This document shows positions 7,734-17,273 of a stretch of DNA of 64,000 bases, piece after piece. Made by a program: the position numbers and the translations under genes. This DNA is from Rhodanobacter sp. DHG33. GTDB taxonomy: Bacteria; Pseudomonadota; Gammaproteobacteria; Xanthomonadales; Rhodanobacteraceae. The stretch spans positions 1-64,000 of the forward strand of contig NZ_JACYXM010000005.1 in NCBI RefSeq assembly GCF_014843005.1. The letters run 5' to 3'. The notes under the pieces are model-generated. The model saw only the letters and a list, made by a program, of their open reading frames with translations. It ran no database searches and was not told the origin of the DNA. The stretch's first letter is position 1, and every line of letters begins with the position of its first letter.

Positions 7734-9650
7734 TCAGGGCGTCGGCGAGCAGAAGCAGTAGGCGTAGACGTTCGGCGTACCGGCTTTCGCGTTGCGCAGC
7801 AGCGACAGCTCCGGCGCCACCATCGCATGCACCTGGGCGAACCACGGCGGCAGGCGCAGGCCCCAGCTCTGCAGCAACTCGACACTGGCGCTCTGGCCGA
7901 AGCCGACCAGAAAACTTTCGACGACGCCCATCGGCGCCTGCTGGTAGCGCACGGAATAGTCCGTGCCCAGCTTGGCCAGCTTGGCCGCTGCGTCCTCCGC
8001 ATCGCCGAGGCCGCCGAGCTGATCCACCAGGCCGCGGTCCAGCGCCTGGCTGCCCGTCCACACGCGGCCCTGCGCGATGGCGTCGACGGCGTCGAAGCTC
8101 TTGCCGCGTGCCTTGGCCACGCCGCCCACGAAGTCGCGATAGCCCTTGTCGATGATCGCCTGGATCACCGAACCCACCCTGGGATCGAGCGGCCGGGTGA
8201 TGTCGAAGGCGCCGGCCATCGGCCCCGTCGCCACGCCGTCGCTCTGGACGCCGAGCTTGGCCAGCGTGTTCGGCACCGAGTAGTACATGCCGAAGATGCC
8301 GATGGAGCCGGTGATGGTGTTCGGCTCGGCGACGATGCGGTCGGCGTTCATCGAGATCCAGTAGCCGCCGCTGGCGGCGACGTCGCCCATCGATACCACC
8401 ACCGGGATGCCGGCCTCGCGGGTCAGCGCCACCTCGCGGCGGATCTGTTCGGCGGCGTAGACTTCGCCGCCGGGCGAATTCACGCGCAACACCAAGGCCT
8501 CGGTGCGCTTGTCCTCGCGCGCGGCGCGGATCAGCGCCGCGGTGGATTCGCCGCCGATGGAACCCGGCTGCTGCTTGCCGCCGGCGATCTCGCCCTCTGC
8601 CACCACCACGGTCACGCCGTGAGCGAAGGGGTCCGCATCCTTCTGCGTGTCCGCGGTGTAATGGGCAAGATCGATGGAACGGAAGCCATGGCCGTTCTTC
8701 GCGGCAGGTACGCCCTGTTCGCGCAACGATGCCAGCAGTTGGGCGCGAGTCGCGGTGCCGTCGATCAGGTGTTCGTTGAGCGCGAGCTGGGCAAGATCGC
8801 CCTGGGTGCTCGCGATGGTCTGCGGCAGGTTGTCCACGTCGGCGCGTAGCGTCGCCGGATCGAGCTTGCGCAGCTTCGCCACCTCGGCGAGGTACTCGTC
8901 CCACAGTCCCCCCATCCAGAAGCCGTCCGCCTCCTTCGACGCCGGCGAGGCGTGATCGAGGATGTACGGCTCGGCCGCGCTCTTGAATTGGCCCACGCGG
9001 AACAGGTGCACGTCCACGCCCAGCTTGTCGAGCAGGTCCTTGTAGAACAGCCGGTAGTTGGCGAGCCCGGTGAGCATCAGGCCGCCCTGCGGATCGAGCA
9101 GGACGCGGTCGGCATGGACGGCCAGGTAATACTGGCCCTGGTCGAGACTCGCCGCCCAGGCGATCACCGGTTTGCCGGTGGCGCGGAAACGGTCAAGCGC
9201 CGCACCCACTTCGCGCAACGCGGCGAAACCGCCGGCATGCAGTTCGTCCGGCAGCAGCAGGATGCGGCTGATGCGCTTGTCCTTCGCCGCGCCATCGATG
9301 GCGTCCACCAGGTCGCGCAATTGCACCTGCTGGGTCTTGCCGCCGGAGAGCTTCGCCAGCGTGCGCTGCAGCGGATCGACGCTGTACTGCTCGACCAGCT
9401 GGCCTTCGGGCTGCAGCACCAGCACGCTGCCGTCCAGCACGGCGGTCTTCGTGTGGCTGGCGGCGATGCCGCCGACGATCGCCAGCAACACGATAAAGAG
9501 GAGGAAGAAGAACACCGCGTTGACGATCAGCAGCCGCACCACGTTGATGCCGCGACCGATACCGCACAGCACTGCCCAGAAGCCATTGCGGCGCGGCGGC
9601 GTCGCCATCGGCGACGGCGAGGGGCGGGAAGGCATCGGGGGTGGCGGCAT
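7734..9650 (-). CDS. sppA: Signal peptide peptidase SppA (67-kDa type)
   Basis: Inner-membrane protease IV that degrades signal peptides left in the membrane after secretion. At 638 aa it is the long, duplicated form like E. coli SppA (618 aa). A transmembrane anchor spans about residues 40-64. The catalytic dyad is visible: Lys223 in VGQFKSAAEPY (E. coli Lys209) and Ser427 in VAASGGYW (E. coli Ser409). The start at 9650 is supported by AAGGAG 9 nt upstream, giving a Pro-rich cytoplasmic N-terminus. The MATE gene lies 54 bp upstream on the same strand, so the two may be co-transcribed. Confidence 0.95.
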   Translation of the reverse strand: MPPPPMPSRPSPSPMATPPRRNGFWAVLCGIGRGINVVRLLIVNAVFFFLLFIVLLAIVGGIAASHTKTAVLDGSVLVLQPEGQLVEQYSVDPLQRTLAKLSGGKTQQVQLRDLVDAIDGAAKDKRISRILLLPDELHAGGFAALREVGAALDRFRATGKPVIAWAASLDQGQYYLAVHADRVLLDPQGGLMLTGLANYRLFYKDLLDKLGVDVHLFRVGQFKSAAEPYILDHASPASKEADGFWMGGLWDEYLAEVAKLRKLDPATLRADVDNLPQTIASTQGDLAQLALNEHLIDGTATRAQLLASLREQGVPAAKNGHGFRSIDLAHYTADTQKDADPFAHGVTVVVAEGEIAGGKQQPGSIGGESTAALIRAAREDKRTEALVLRVNSPGGEVYAAEQIRREVALTREAGIPVVVSMGDVAASGGYWISMNADRIVAEPNTITGSIGIFGMYYSVPNTLAKLGVQSDGVATGPMAGAFDITRPLDPRVGSVIQAIIDKGYRDFVGGVAKARGKSFDAVDAIAQGRVWTGSQALDRGLVDQLGGLGDAEDAAAKLAKLGTDYSVRYQQAPMGVVESFLVGFGQSASVELLQSWGLRLPPWFAQVHAMVAPELSLLRNAKAGTPNVYAYCFCSPTP

Positions 9651-9704
9651 GATTGCAGGCTCCTTGCAGATGACCGCTAGCGTAGCCGTTCGCGCGGCGG
9701 CGCG

Positions 9705-11102
9705 TCAGGCTTGCGCCAGGGCCTCTTCCGGCACCGGCTGATGCGCTCGCCAGCGCTCGCGCCAGGCGCTGCGCCAGAAGCGCACGAACAGCATCACCGC
9801 CGCCACCGAAAGGCCGGCGATCAGGCCCATCCACATGCCGCGCGCGCCCATGCCGCGATGGAAAGCCAGCCACCACCCGGCTGGCATGCCCACGCACCAG
9901 TACGCGAACAGCGTGATCGCCATCGGCACGCGGGTGTCCTTGAGCCCGCGCAGCGCGCCGTTCGAGGCCACCTGGATGCCGTCGGAAAACTGGAACAGCC
10001 CGGCCAGCACGATCAGCTGCGCCGCCAACGCGATCACCTTCGCATCGCGCGTGTACAGGGTGGCGATCAGGTGCGGCAGCACCAGCATGGCCGCGGCGGA
10101 CACCATCTGCGTGACCAGGGTCAGGCCGATGCCGCAGAAACCGGCATAGCGCACGCCGCGCGCATCGCCGCGGCCCACCGCGTTGCCCACGCGCACGGTG
10201 ATCGCCATCGCCAGACCCAGCGGCACCATGAAGAACAGCGTGGCGACGTTGAGCGCCACCTGGTGGCTGGCGATCACGTCTTCGCCTAGCGTGCTGATGA
10301 CGAGCGCGGTGGCCACGAACAGGCCACCCTCGGCCAGCAGGGTCACCGCCATCGGCGCCCCCACGTGCAGCAACGCGCCGATGCGCCGCCAGTCCGGCCG
10401 CTCGAAATGCTCGAACAGGTTCAGTCCCCGGTAGTTGCGGTGCTTCAGCACGTACACCAGGAAACCCAGCATCTCCAGCCACAGCGCAGTGGCGGTGGCG
10501 ATACCGCAACCGTGCGCGCCCTGCGGCGGAATGCCCAGCTTGCCGAACATCATCACGTAGCCCAGCGGGATCAAGAGCAGGAGGCCGCCGAAGCTGAAGT
10601 ACATCGACGGCCGAGTCAACGAGAGTCCCTCGGACAGGCCGCGCAGGGCGAAATAACAGGTCAGCGCGGGCGCACCCCAGCTGATCGCGAACAGGAAACG
10701 CAGCACGTCGTTGCGCAGGCTGGGCGTCACGCCGATCAGGTCGATCAACGGCCCCGCATGGCGCACCGCGAACCACAGCAGCGCTCCCATCCCCAGCGCC
10801 AGCCACAAGGCCTGGCGGAACACGGCACCGACTTCGCCCCGCCTGCCTGCGCCATCGAGCTGCGCCACCGAGGGCGGCACCGCCATCATCATGCCGATGC
10901 CGCTGACGATGGCCAGCGACCAGATGCTGGCGCCCACCGCCACCGCACCCAGCACATGGGCGCCCACGTGGCCGGAGAGCACCGCATCGATCACGTTGCT
11001 GCCGACCGCGGCCAACTGCGCCAGGATCAGCGGCAGGGCAAGGCGCACCGTGGCGCCGATTTCGTGCCGCACGCGGGCACGCTCGGGGAGAAAGGCTTTC
11101 AT
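9705..11102 (-). CDS. MATE family efflux transporter (NorM-like)
   Basis: Inner-membrane multidrug/toxin extrusion protein, 465 aa, about 12 predicted membrane helices in two halves, probably Na+ or H+ coupled. The first helix region (LPLILAQLAAVGSNVIDAVL) and the repeated GNAVG / ISTLGEDVIASHQVALN patterns are characteristic of the NorM branch. The ribosome-binding site is weak. It is divergent from the DUF3667 gene and 54 bp upstream of sppA on the same strand. Confidence 0.92.
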   Translation of the reverse strand: MKAFLPERARVRHEIGATVRLALPLILAQLAAVGSNVIDAVLSGHVGAHVLGAVAVGASIWSLAIVSGIGMMMAVPPSVAQLDGAGRRGEVGAVFRQALWLALGMGALLWFAVRHAGPLIDLIGVTPSLRNDVLRFLFAISWGAPALTCYFALRGLSEGLSLTRPSMYFSFGGLLLLIPLGYVMMFGKLGIPPQGAHGCGIATATALWLEMLGFLVYVLKHRNYRGLNLFEHFERPDWRRIGALLHVGAPMAVTLLAEGGLFVATALVISTLGEDVIASHQVALNVATLFFMVPLGLAMAITVRVGNAVGRGDARGVRYAGFCGIGLTLVTQMVSAAAMLVLPHLIATLYTRDAKVIALAAQLIVLAGLFQFSDGIQVASNGALRGLKDTRVPMAITLFAYWCVGMPAGWWLAFHRGMGARGMWMGLIAGLSVAAVMLFVRFWRSAWRERWRAHQPVPEEALAQA

Positions 11103-11184
11103 GACACATCTATTCTAGCCGAGGCGTCATGACGGACTCCTGCTGTGCCAAGATCGCAGGCTGCAACGCCAAGAGGGGCACGCA

Positions 11185-12339
11185 ATGAAATCCCTGGTCA
11201 GCCACGAAGGCCAGTACTGCGCCAACTGCACGACGCCTTTGGTGGGCGAGTTCTGCCACGAATGCGGCCAGTCCGTGCACAGCGTGCTCAAGCCCATGCA
11301 CCACATGGTCGAGGAGACCATGGAAACGGTGCTGCACATCGACAGCCGCATCGTGCATACGCTGCCGCCTTTGTTCCTCAAGCCCGGTTTCCTGACCCTG
11401 GAATATTTTTCCGGCCGCCGCATGCGCTACATCGCGCCGTTCCGGCTGATGTTCGTGCTGAGTCTGCTGTGCTTCTTCGTGCTGCACCTGACGACCTCGT
11501 CGGCCATCGACCAAGGCCTCTCGCAGCACCAGCAGAAAGTGCTGAGCGACCGCGGCAGCGACTTCGCGCAAGCCACCAGCGCGGACGAAGTGCAAGAGCT
11601 GCTCGACAAGAAGCTCAATGCCCTCGATGCCGTGGAGACTCTGGGCAGCGACACGATGGCCGCCACCGTCAGCACCGACAAACAGCTCCTGCGCACTGCC
11701 GCCAACAAGCGGCTGGTCGAACTGCATGCCCAGCCGCTGCCCGCGTCCAGCGCGTCGGCCCCGACGGTCGATCGCGGCGAAACCGGCGAGTCGATGCGGC
11801 CGCTGCAGATCGGCTGGTTGCCGGATTTCGCCAACCGGCGACTGGCGCTCATGCGCCAGCACTTCGTGGACAATGTGCGCGACTACCGACACGGCAGCCC
11901 GGAAGTCCGCCAGGCCGCCGAGGATCGCATGATCGGCGGCGTCTTCGGCAAGCTGCCCGCGGCCATGTTCGTGCTGGTGCCGGTGTTCGCCCTGCTGCTC
12001 GAACTGTTTTACGTGTTCAAGCGGCGGCTCTACATGGAACACCTGATCGTGGCGCTGCACAGCCATGCTTTCCTGTTCCTATGGCTGCTGCTTTACATGC
12101 TGCTGTACCTGCTGGGTGTCTGGCTGGTGCCGCATGCGGCATGGGTCGACTACCCCTTGCGGTGGCTGCGCACGATCCTGCTGTGGTGGGCCCCGATCTA
12201 CCTGCTCCTGATGCAGAAACGCATCTACCGGCAGGGCTGGCCCATGACCCTGCTGAAGTACTGGTGCGTCGGCTGGTTCTACTTCTGGCTGCTGCTTTTC
12301 GTGCTGATCAGCGCGGTTGCGCTGGGGGTGGCGAACTGA
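11185..12339 (+). CDS. DUF3667 zinc-ribbon membrane protein
   Basis: 384-aa inner-membrane protein of unknown function. The N-terminus carries two CxxC pairs (CANC and CHEC, residues about 12-28), a probable zinc ribbon. About residues 35-75 match the DUF3667 pattern (LPPLFLKPGFLTLEYFSGRR), in which a cytoplasmic segment precedes the first helix. Further helices lie near residue 90 and in a C-terminal cluster (about 255-380). The soluble middle (about 110-245) is charged and probably helical. A GAGGGG ribosome-binding site lies 8 nt upstream. It is a single gene with divergent MATE upstream. Confidence 0.8.
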   Translation: MKSLVSHEGQYCANCTTPLVGEFCHECGQSVHSVLKPMHHMVEETMETVLHIDSRIVHTLPPLFLKPGFLTLEYFSGRRMRYIAPFRLMFVLSLLCFFVLHLTTSSAIDQGLSQHQQKVLSDRGSDFAQATSADEVQELLDKKLNALDAVETLGSDTMAATVSTDKQLLRTAANKRLVELHAQPLPASSASAPTVDRGETGESMRPLQIGWLPDFANRRLALMRQHFVDNVRDYRHGSPEVRQAAEDRMIGGVFGKLPAAMFVLVPVFALLLELFYVFKRRLYMEHLIVALHSHAFLFLWLLLYMLLYLLGVWLVPHAAWVDYPLRWLRTILLWWAPIYLLLMQKRIYRQGWPMTLLKYWCVGWFYFWLLLFVLISAVALGVAN

Positions 12340-12715
12340 GCTCCGGACACCGCCGGCAGCGGTTTTGCACAGCGTCATGGGGCTGTCAAGGCGCCCCCTC
12401 CCGTTTGGCAACTTTATGAATGCGCGCTGGACGAAATTTTCAACACATTGATAAAGAAACACTTTTTTACGTGACCAAAACGTGTCCAGAACGTCGCCAA
12501 GGGCGACGCCATGCGCTTCGGCGCCCCTCGTCCCCGTCTCGTCCACAGACTTTTCCACAGGCTTTGTGGATAAGCAGAAAAACCTGCACCGCAGAGTGAC
12601 TTGCGTCCGATTTCTCGACCTACAGGCAACAAGTCGCCGCAAGCCCAGCGCCATCCGACCTGCGCGCGGAGAATGCGGCTTCGGCGGGATGGACCTCACC
12701 GTTAAACTGCCGACC
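12340..12715. other. priA upstream region with DnaA boxes and AT-rich patch
   Basis: About 375 bases without a credible gene. An AT-rich patch spans roughly 12411-12480. DnaA-type boxes follow at 12551-12573, with a weaker match (TCGTCCACA) near 12539-12547. A -10-like TAAACT sits at 12703-12708 immediately before the priA start. The reading frame of priA is open upstream to 12482, but the extra residues are low-complexity and do not resemble PriA. Confidence 0.6.
12551..12573. promoter_or_regulatory. Opposed DnaA boxes upstream of priA
   Basis: TTTTCCACA (12551-12559, one mismatch from TTATCCACA) faces TGTGGATAA (12565-12573, a perfect reverse box) across five bases. Such paired boxes bind DnaA in other bacteria. 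Their place about 140 bp upstream of the replication-restart helicase gene suggests DnaA control. Confidence 0.55.
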
Positions 12716-14896
12716 ATGATGTCCGCCGTCTTGCGGGTCGCCCTGCCGGTACCCCTGCCTACCCTGTTCGATTACCTGCCACCTGCCGCGGGTGGCGACG
12801 TGCAGCCGGGCTGCCGGGTACTAGTGCCCTTCGGGCGCAGCCAGGCCGTGGGCGTGGTGGTGGATACCGGCGTGGAAGCCTCGGTAGGCACGGGCAAGCT
12901 CAAGCGTGCGATACGCCTGCTGGACGAATCGCCGCTGCTCGACGCCGAACTGATGCAGACCCTGGCCTGGGCGGCCGACTATTGGCTCGCCGCACCCGGC
13001 GAGGCCTACGCCAACGCGCTGCCGTTGGCGCTCCGCGAAGCCAAGCCGCTGCCTGCGCTGGGCGAGGAATGCTGGTCGCTCACCACGACCGGGCGCAGTG
13101 CTCTGGACGCCGGCAGCCGTCGCGGCGGCAGTCGCGCCCTGCTCGCCGAACTCGCCGGCGGCGCGTTGAGCGCCGCCGAACTGGATGCCTGCCTGCCCGA
13201 CTGGCGCGCGGCGGCGCGGCGACTGCTTGCCGCCGGACTCGTCGAACGCGGCGAGCGCAGCGCCGGCACCGACACCCCCACGCGCAACGCACCCGCGCTC
13301 AGCGAGGAACAGCAGCAGGCCGTGGACGCCGTGGCGGCGAACCTCGGCGGCTACCAGCCCTTCCTGCTCGACGGTGTCACCGGCAGCGGCAAGACCGAGG
13401 TGTACCTCGCCCTGATCGAGCGCGTACTGGCGCAAGGCAAACAGGCGCTGCTGCTGGTGCCGGAAATCGGCCTCGCCCCGCAGACGCTGCGCCGCCTGCG
13501 CGAACGTCTGGGCGTGCCGGTGGAGGTGATCCACTCCAACCTCGCAGAAGGCGAACGCGCGCGTGCATGGCTGCGCGCACGCCAGGGCGAGGCCAAGGTG
13601 ATACTCGGCACCCGCTCCGCAGTGTTCACGCCGCTGCCGCATGCCGGCCTGGTGATCGTGGATGAGGAGCACGACGGCGCCTACAAGCAGCAGGAGGGTT
13701 TCCGCTACCACGCGCGCGATCTTGCCGTGGTGCGCGCCCGCGCGCTGGGCGTGCCGGTGCTGCTGGGCTCGGGCACGCCTTCGCTGGAATCGTTGGCCAA
13801 CGTGGAAGCCGGCCGCTATCGCGCGCTGCACCTCCGCGCGCGTCCCGGGGCGGTGCGCGCGCCTACGGTGCAGATCGTGGACATGCGCGCGCAACGGCTG
13901 GAACACGGCCTCTCGCCCACCCTGCTCGCCGCCGTGGCGGACACCGTGGCGCGCGGCGAACAGGTGCTGGTGTTCAAGAACCGCCGCGGCTACGCCCCCG
14001 TGCTGTACTGCCACGCCTGCGGCTGGCACGCCGACTGCCCGCGCTGCGAGCACCCGATGACCCTGCACGCCGGGCGGCGCACGCTGATCTGCCACCACTG
14101 CGACCATCACGCGCGCATTCCCACCGCATGCCCGAGTTGTGGCGCCGGCGAACTGAAGCCGCAGGGCCAGGGCACCGAACGACTGGAAGAAGCACTGACC
14201 GCGCGCTTCCCCGACGTGCCCGTGCTGCGCATCGACCGCGAAACCACGCGCCGTCGCGATGCCTTCGAGCAACTGCTGGGCGATCTCCGCGACGAGGCGA
14301 AGCCCGCGATCCTCGTCGGCACCCAGATGCTGGCCAAGGGCCACGACCTGCCCAACCTCACCCTCGTCGCCATCGTCGGCGTGGACGAGGGCCTGCTCAG
14401 CGTGGATTTCCGCGCCAGCGAGCGGCTGGCACAGCAGCTGGTGCAGGTGGCGGGCCGCGCCGGCCGCGCCGCCAAGCCCGGCCGCGTGCTGCTGCAGACC
14501 CATCACCCGGATCACCTGCTGCTGCGCCAGCTGCTTGCCCAAGGCTATGCCGCCGCCGCGCAGACCCTGCTCGCCGAACGGCGGCAAGGCATGCTGCCGC
14601 CGTTCGCGCACCAAGTGCTGCTGCGCGCCGAGGCCACACAGCGCGACGCAGTCGACGCCTTCCTCGCCGAGGCCTGCGGCGCGCTGCCCGCCAATCATGG
14701 CCTGCAGATCGCCGGTCCCATGCCCGCGCCGATGCCGTTGCGCGCCGGACGCCAGCGTGGCCAACTGCTGCTGGAGGCCGCCGGCCGCCGCGAACTCCAC
14801 GCCGCGCTGCGTCCATGGGCCGCGCAACTCGCGCGCCTGCCTTCCGCGCGCAGGGTGCGCTGGTCGCTAGACGTGGATCCCATCGATCTCTACTGA
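12716..14896 (+). CDS. priA: Primosomal protein N' (replication restart helicase PriA)
   Basis: 3'-to-5' DNA helicase that recognises stalled forks and reloads the replisome. 726 aa (E. coli 732). The N-terminal 3'-DNA-binding domain begins VALPVPLPTLFDYLPP; Walker A GVTGSGKTE lies near residue 220 and DEEH near 315. Eight cysteines in four CxxC-type pairs around residues 435-480 form the zinc site, followed by the helicase C domain. The start was put at the double ATG 12716/12719, just before the conserved VALPVPLP. There is no ribosome-binding site, and a -10-like TAAACT lies 8 nt upstream, so the mRNA may be leaderless. DnaA boxes lie further upstream. Confidence 0.95.
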   Translation: MMSAVLRVALPVPLPTLFDYLPPAAGGDVQPGCRVLVPFGRSQAVGVVVDTGVEASVGTGKLKRAIRLLDESPLLDAELMQTLAWAADYWLAAPGEAYANALPLALREAKPLPALGEECWSLTTTGRSALDAGSRRGGSRALLAELAGGALSAAELDACLPDWRAAARRLLAAGLVERGERSAGTDTPTRNAPALSEEQQQAVDAVAANLGGYQPFLLDGVTGSGKTEVYLALIERVLAQGKQALLLVPEIGLAPQTLRRLRERLGVPVEVIHSNLAEGERARAWLRARQGEAKVILGTRSAVFTPLPHAGLVIVDEEHDGAYKQQEGFRYHARDLAVVRARALGVPVLLGSGTPSLESLANVEAGRYRALHLRARPGAVRAPTVQIVDMRAQRLEHGLSPTLLAAVADTVARGEQVLVFKNRRGYAPVLYCHACGWHADCPRCEHPMTLHAGRRTLICHHCDHHARIPTACPSCGAGELKPQGQGTERLEEALTARFPDVPVLRIDRETTRRRDAFEQLLGDLRDEAKPAILVGTQMLAKGHDLPNLTLVAIVGVDEGLLSVDFRASERLAQQLVQVAGRAGRAAKPGRVLLQTHHPDHLLLRQLLAQGYAAAAQTLLAERRQGMLPPFAHQVLLRAEATQRDAVDAFLAEACGALPANHGLQIAGPMPAPMPLRAGRQRGQLLLEAAGRRELHAALRPWAAQLARLPSARRVRWSLDVDPIDLY

Positions 14897-14961
14897 GGGC
14901 GTGCTCGCCCCGGCAAATTCCACATCGCGCTAGCATCGGGCGGACGACGATGGGAGGCCGC

Positions 14962-15909
14962 ATGAAACTGCCCGAAGCGCTGGTCAACTTCTTCGGCCTT
15001 GGCGGCCTCGAGACGCTGCGTTCCGCGCATCACCTGACGCTGGCATCGTTCAAGAGCATCCAGGGCATCGAAGCGGTCGTCTCGCCGATCTTCCCCGCAA
15101 TCCTGATGTGCGAGATCGCCTTTCTCGCCTGGGCCTACCATCGCTCGCCGAACAGGCTCTATGCGGTCTACAAGATCCCCGTGCTGATGTACGCGTTCAA
15201 CTGGGTCCTCGGCCTGCTGATCAACATCGACGTATTCCTGTGGACGCAACGGCATTTCGCCGCGTTCGCGCCGTTCACCGCGCCGCTGCATGTCGTCTGG
15301 TTCTTCTACGCCTATGTCGTGTGGGAGCTGAGCCACTTCGTCTACCACTGGACCTGCCACAAGGTGCGGCTGCTGTGGGTGCTGCACTCGCCGCACCATG
15401 CACCCACGCACATGAATCTCGGCGTGATCTTCGCCGCCTTCTTCCTGCAGGGGACCTATGCGAACTTCATACGCACGGCGATCTGCTCGATCCTGGGCGT
15501 GCCGATGGAGCTGCTGATCCTGTGCATGGTGATCGACGCATGCTGGGGATCGCTGATCCATTTCAGCGAGGAGCTCTGGCCGTCCGGCAAGTCCGGCAGC
15601 TTCCTCGACACGCTGCTGCTGATGCCTTCGGACCATCGCGTGCATCACTCCAGCAACCCGGAATACATCGACACGAACTACTGCAACGCGTTGCCGATCT
15701 GGGACAAGCTGTTCGGCACGCTGCGCCGCGAGATTCCCGAAGTGCGGCCCCGCTATGGCTTGAGCCGGCCGCAGAAGCCCAACAATTTCACCGACACCTA
15801 CTTCGGTGAACTCAGCCTGCTCTGGCGCGATATCCGGCATGCGGATTCGTGGAAGAAGCGGATGCTGCTCATCGTGATGCCGCCGGGCTGGGGATCGGCG
15901 GATCACTGA
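14962..15909 (+). CDS. Fatty acid hydroxylase / sterol desaturase family protein
   Basis: Inner-membrane di-iron oxygenase of the fatty-acid hydroxylase superfamily, 315 aa; substrate unknown (sterol, lipid or carotenoid-like). The three histidine clusters of the family are present: HFVYH..CH, HSPHH..TH and HRVHH, between about six hydrophobic segments. The start at 14962 has GGAGG 4 nt upstream; the ATG at 14950 overlaps that site and is less likely. A -10-like TAGCAT lies at 14931-14936. It sits between priA and the NDH-2 gene with short gaps, but functional linkage is not obvious. Confidence 0.85.
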   Translation: MKLPEALVNFFGLGGLETLRSAHHLTLASFKSIQGIEAVVSPIFPAILMCEIAFLAWAYHRSPNRLYAVYKIPVLMYAFNWVLGLLINIDVFLWTQRHFAAFAPFTAPLHVVWFFYAYVVWELSHFVYHWTCHKVRLLWVLHSPHHAPTHMNLGVIFAAFFLQGTYANFIRTAICSILGVPMELLILCMVIDACWGSLIHFSEELWPSGKSGSFLDTLLLMPSDHRVHHSSNPEYIDTNYCNALPIWDKLFGTLRREIPEVRPRYGLSRPQKPNNFTDTYFGELSLLWRDIRHADSWKKRMLLIVMPPGWGSADH

Positions 15910-15953
15910 CGGACGCGTTGCAGTCTGCGGCTTCGAGCCGCCATGGCGTGGCC

Positions 15954-15959
15954 TACAAT
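15954..15959 (+). promoter_or_regulatory. TACAAT -10-like element before NDH-2 gene
   Basis: TACAAT (5 of 6 to consensus) lies 27 nt before the NDH-2 start codon. No good -35 is seen at 16-18 bp, so the assignment is tentative. Confidence 0.35.
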
Positions 15960-15986
15960 GGCGGGCAGTGCCCAAGGAATCTCGCC

Positions 15987-17252
15987 ATGCCCGATGCACT
16001 GCCCCACATCGTGATACTCGGCGGCGGCTTCGGTGGACTCACCGCCACGCGCAGCCTGGCCTCCATCGCGGCGCGCATCACGCTGGTGGATCGCCACAAC
16101 CATCACCTGTTCCAGCCGCTGCTGTACCAGGTCGCCACCGCCGGGCTGTCGGCACCATCGATCGCCGCGCCCCTGCGGCAGATCCTTCGCCACCAGCGCA
16201 ACGTCACCGTGCTGATGGACGAGGCTATCGGCATCGATCTCGCGCAGCGCCAGGTGCAGCTGCATCGCGAGCGGCTGGATTACGACTGGCTGATCGTCGC
16301 CACCGGCGCCACGCATGCGTATTTCGGCCACGACGACTGGGCCGCCAACGCGCCGGGCCTGAAGTCGCTGGACGACGCGCTGGCGATCCGCCGCCGCGTG
16401 CTCACCGCGTTCGAGCGTGCCGAGCAGGAAGACGATCCCGTGCGCCGCCAGGCATGGCTCAACTTCGTGGTGGTGGGTGGCGGCGCCACCGGCGTGGAGC
16501 TGGCCGGCACGCTGGCCGAGATCGCCCGGCACACGCTCAGCGGCGAATTCCGCCGCGCGCAGCCGCGCACGGCCAACATCCTGCTGGTGGAAGCGGGACC
16601 ACGCGTGCTGGCGGCGTTCGATCCCGAGCTGTCGGCCAAGGCGCAGCGGCAGCTGGAGCAGCTCGGCGTGCAGGTGCGCCTGGGCCAAGCCGTGACCGCG
16701 GTGGACAATGAAAGTGTGGCGCTGGGCGGCCAGCGCATCGCGGCGCGCACCGTGCTGTGGGCCGCGGGTGTGGCCGCCTCGCCGCTGGGCCGCATGCTCG
16801 ATGCGCCGCTGGATCGCGCCGGCCGCGTACAGGTGCAGGCCGATCTCAGCCTGCCCGGCCATCCCGAGGTATTCGTGCTGGGCGATCTCGCCAGCGTGCA
16901 GCAGGACGGCCGCCCCGTACCGGGCGTGGCGCCCGCGGCCAAGCAGATGGGCCTGCACGTCGGCCGCCTGCTTGCCGCCCGCCTGCGCGGCGATACCCGC
17001 GCCATGCCGTTCCGCTATCGCGATGCCGGATCGCTGGCCACCATCGGCCGCATGGCGGCAGTGGCGCAGTTCGGCAAACTGCGGCTATCCGGCCTGCTGG
17101 CCTGGTGGATCTGGCTGGGCGCGCACATCTGGTTTCTGATCGGCTTCCGCAACCGACTGGTGGTGATGCTGGACTGGGCGATGGCCTACTGGACCCAGGA
17201 GCGCCACGCGCGAATCATCACCGGCACCGGCGGACGCGCGGATCAGGAGTGA
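15987..17252 (+). CDS. ndh: Type II NADH dehydrogenase (NDH-2)
   Basis: Single-subunit, non-proton-pumping NADH:quinone oxidoreductase on the inner face of the membrane, 421 aa. The FAD-binding GGGFGG is at residues 12-17, and the NADH-binding VVVGGGATGVELAG starts near 161. The FQPLLYQ quinone-site stretch lies near residues 42-48 and is characteristic of NDH-2. The C-terminus carries a Trp-rich hydrophobic/amphipathic segment (LLAWWIWLGAHIWFLIG) for membrane attachment. Start at 15987 chosen for AAGGA 8 nt upstream. It converges with the efflux operon. Confidence 0.9.
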   Translation: MPDALPHIVILGGGFGGLTATRSLASIAARITLVDRHNHHLFQPLLYQVATAGLSAPSIAAPLRQILRHQRNVTVLMDEAIGIDLAQRQVQLHRERLDYDWLIVATGATHAYFGHDDWAANAPGLKSLDDALAIRRRVLTAFERAEQEDDPVRRQAWLNFVVVGGGATGVELAGTLAEIARHTLSGEFRRAQPRTANILLVEAGPRVLAAFDPELSAKAQRQLEQLGVQVRLGQAVTAVDNESVALGGQRIAARTVLWAAGVAASPLGRMLDAPLDRAGRVQVQADLSLPGHPEVFVLGDLASVQQDGRPVPGVAPAAKQMGLHVGRLLAARLRGDTRAMPFRYRDAGSLATIGRMAAVAQFGKLRLSGLLAWWIWLGAHIWFLIGFRNRLVVMLDWAMAYWTQERHARIITGTGGRADQE

Positions 17253-17273
17253 GCGCACGCACGACAGCCGGCA

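Noticed and set aside
12411-12573. Origin of replication at the DnaA boxes and AT-rich patch
   Set aside because: Only two or three boxes are present and no dnaA, dnaN, gyrB or rpmH is nearby; chromosomal origins of this group lie beside dnaA.
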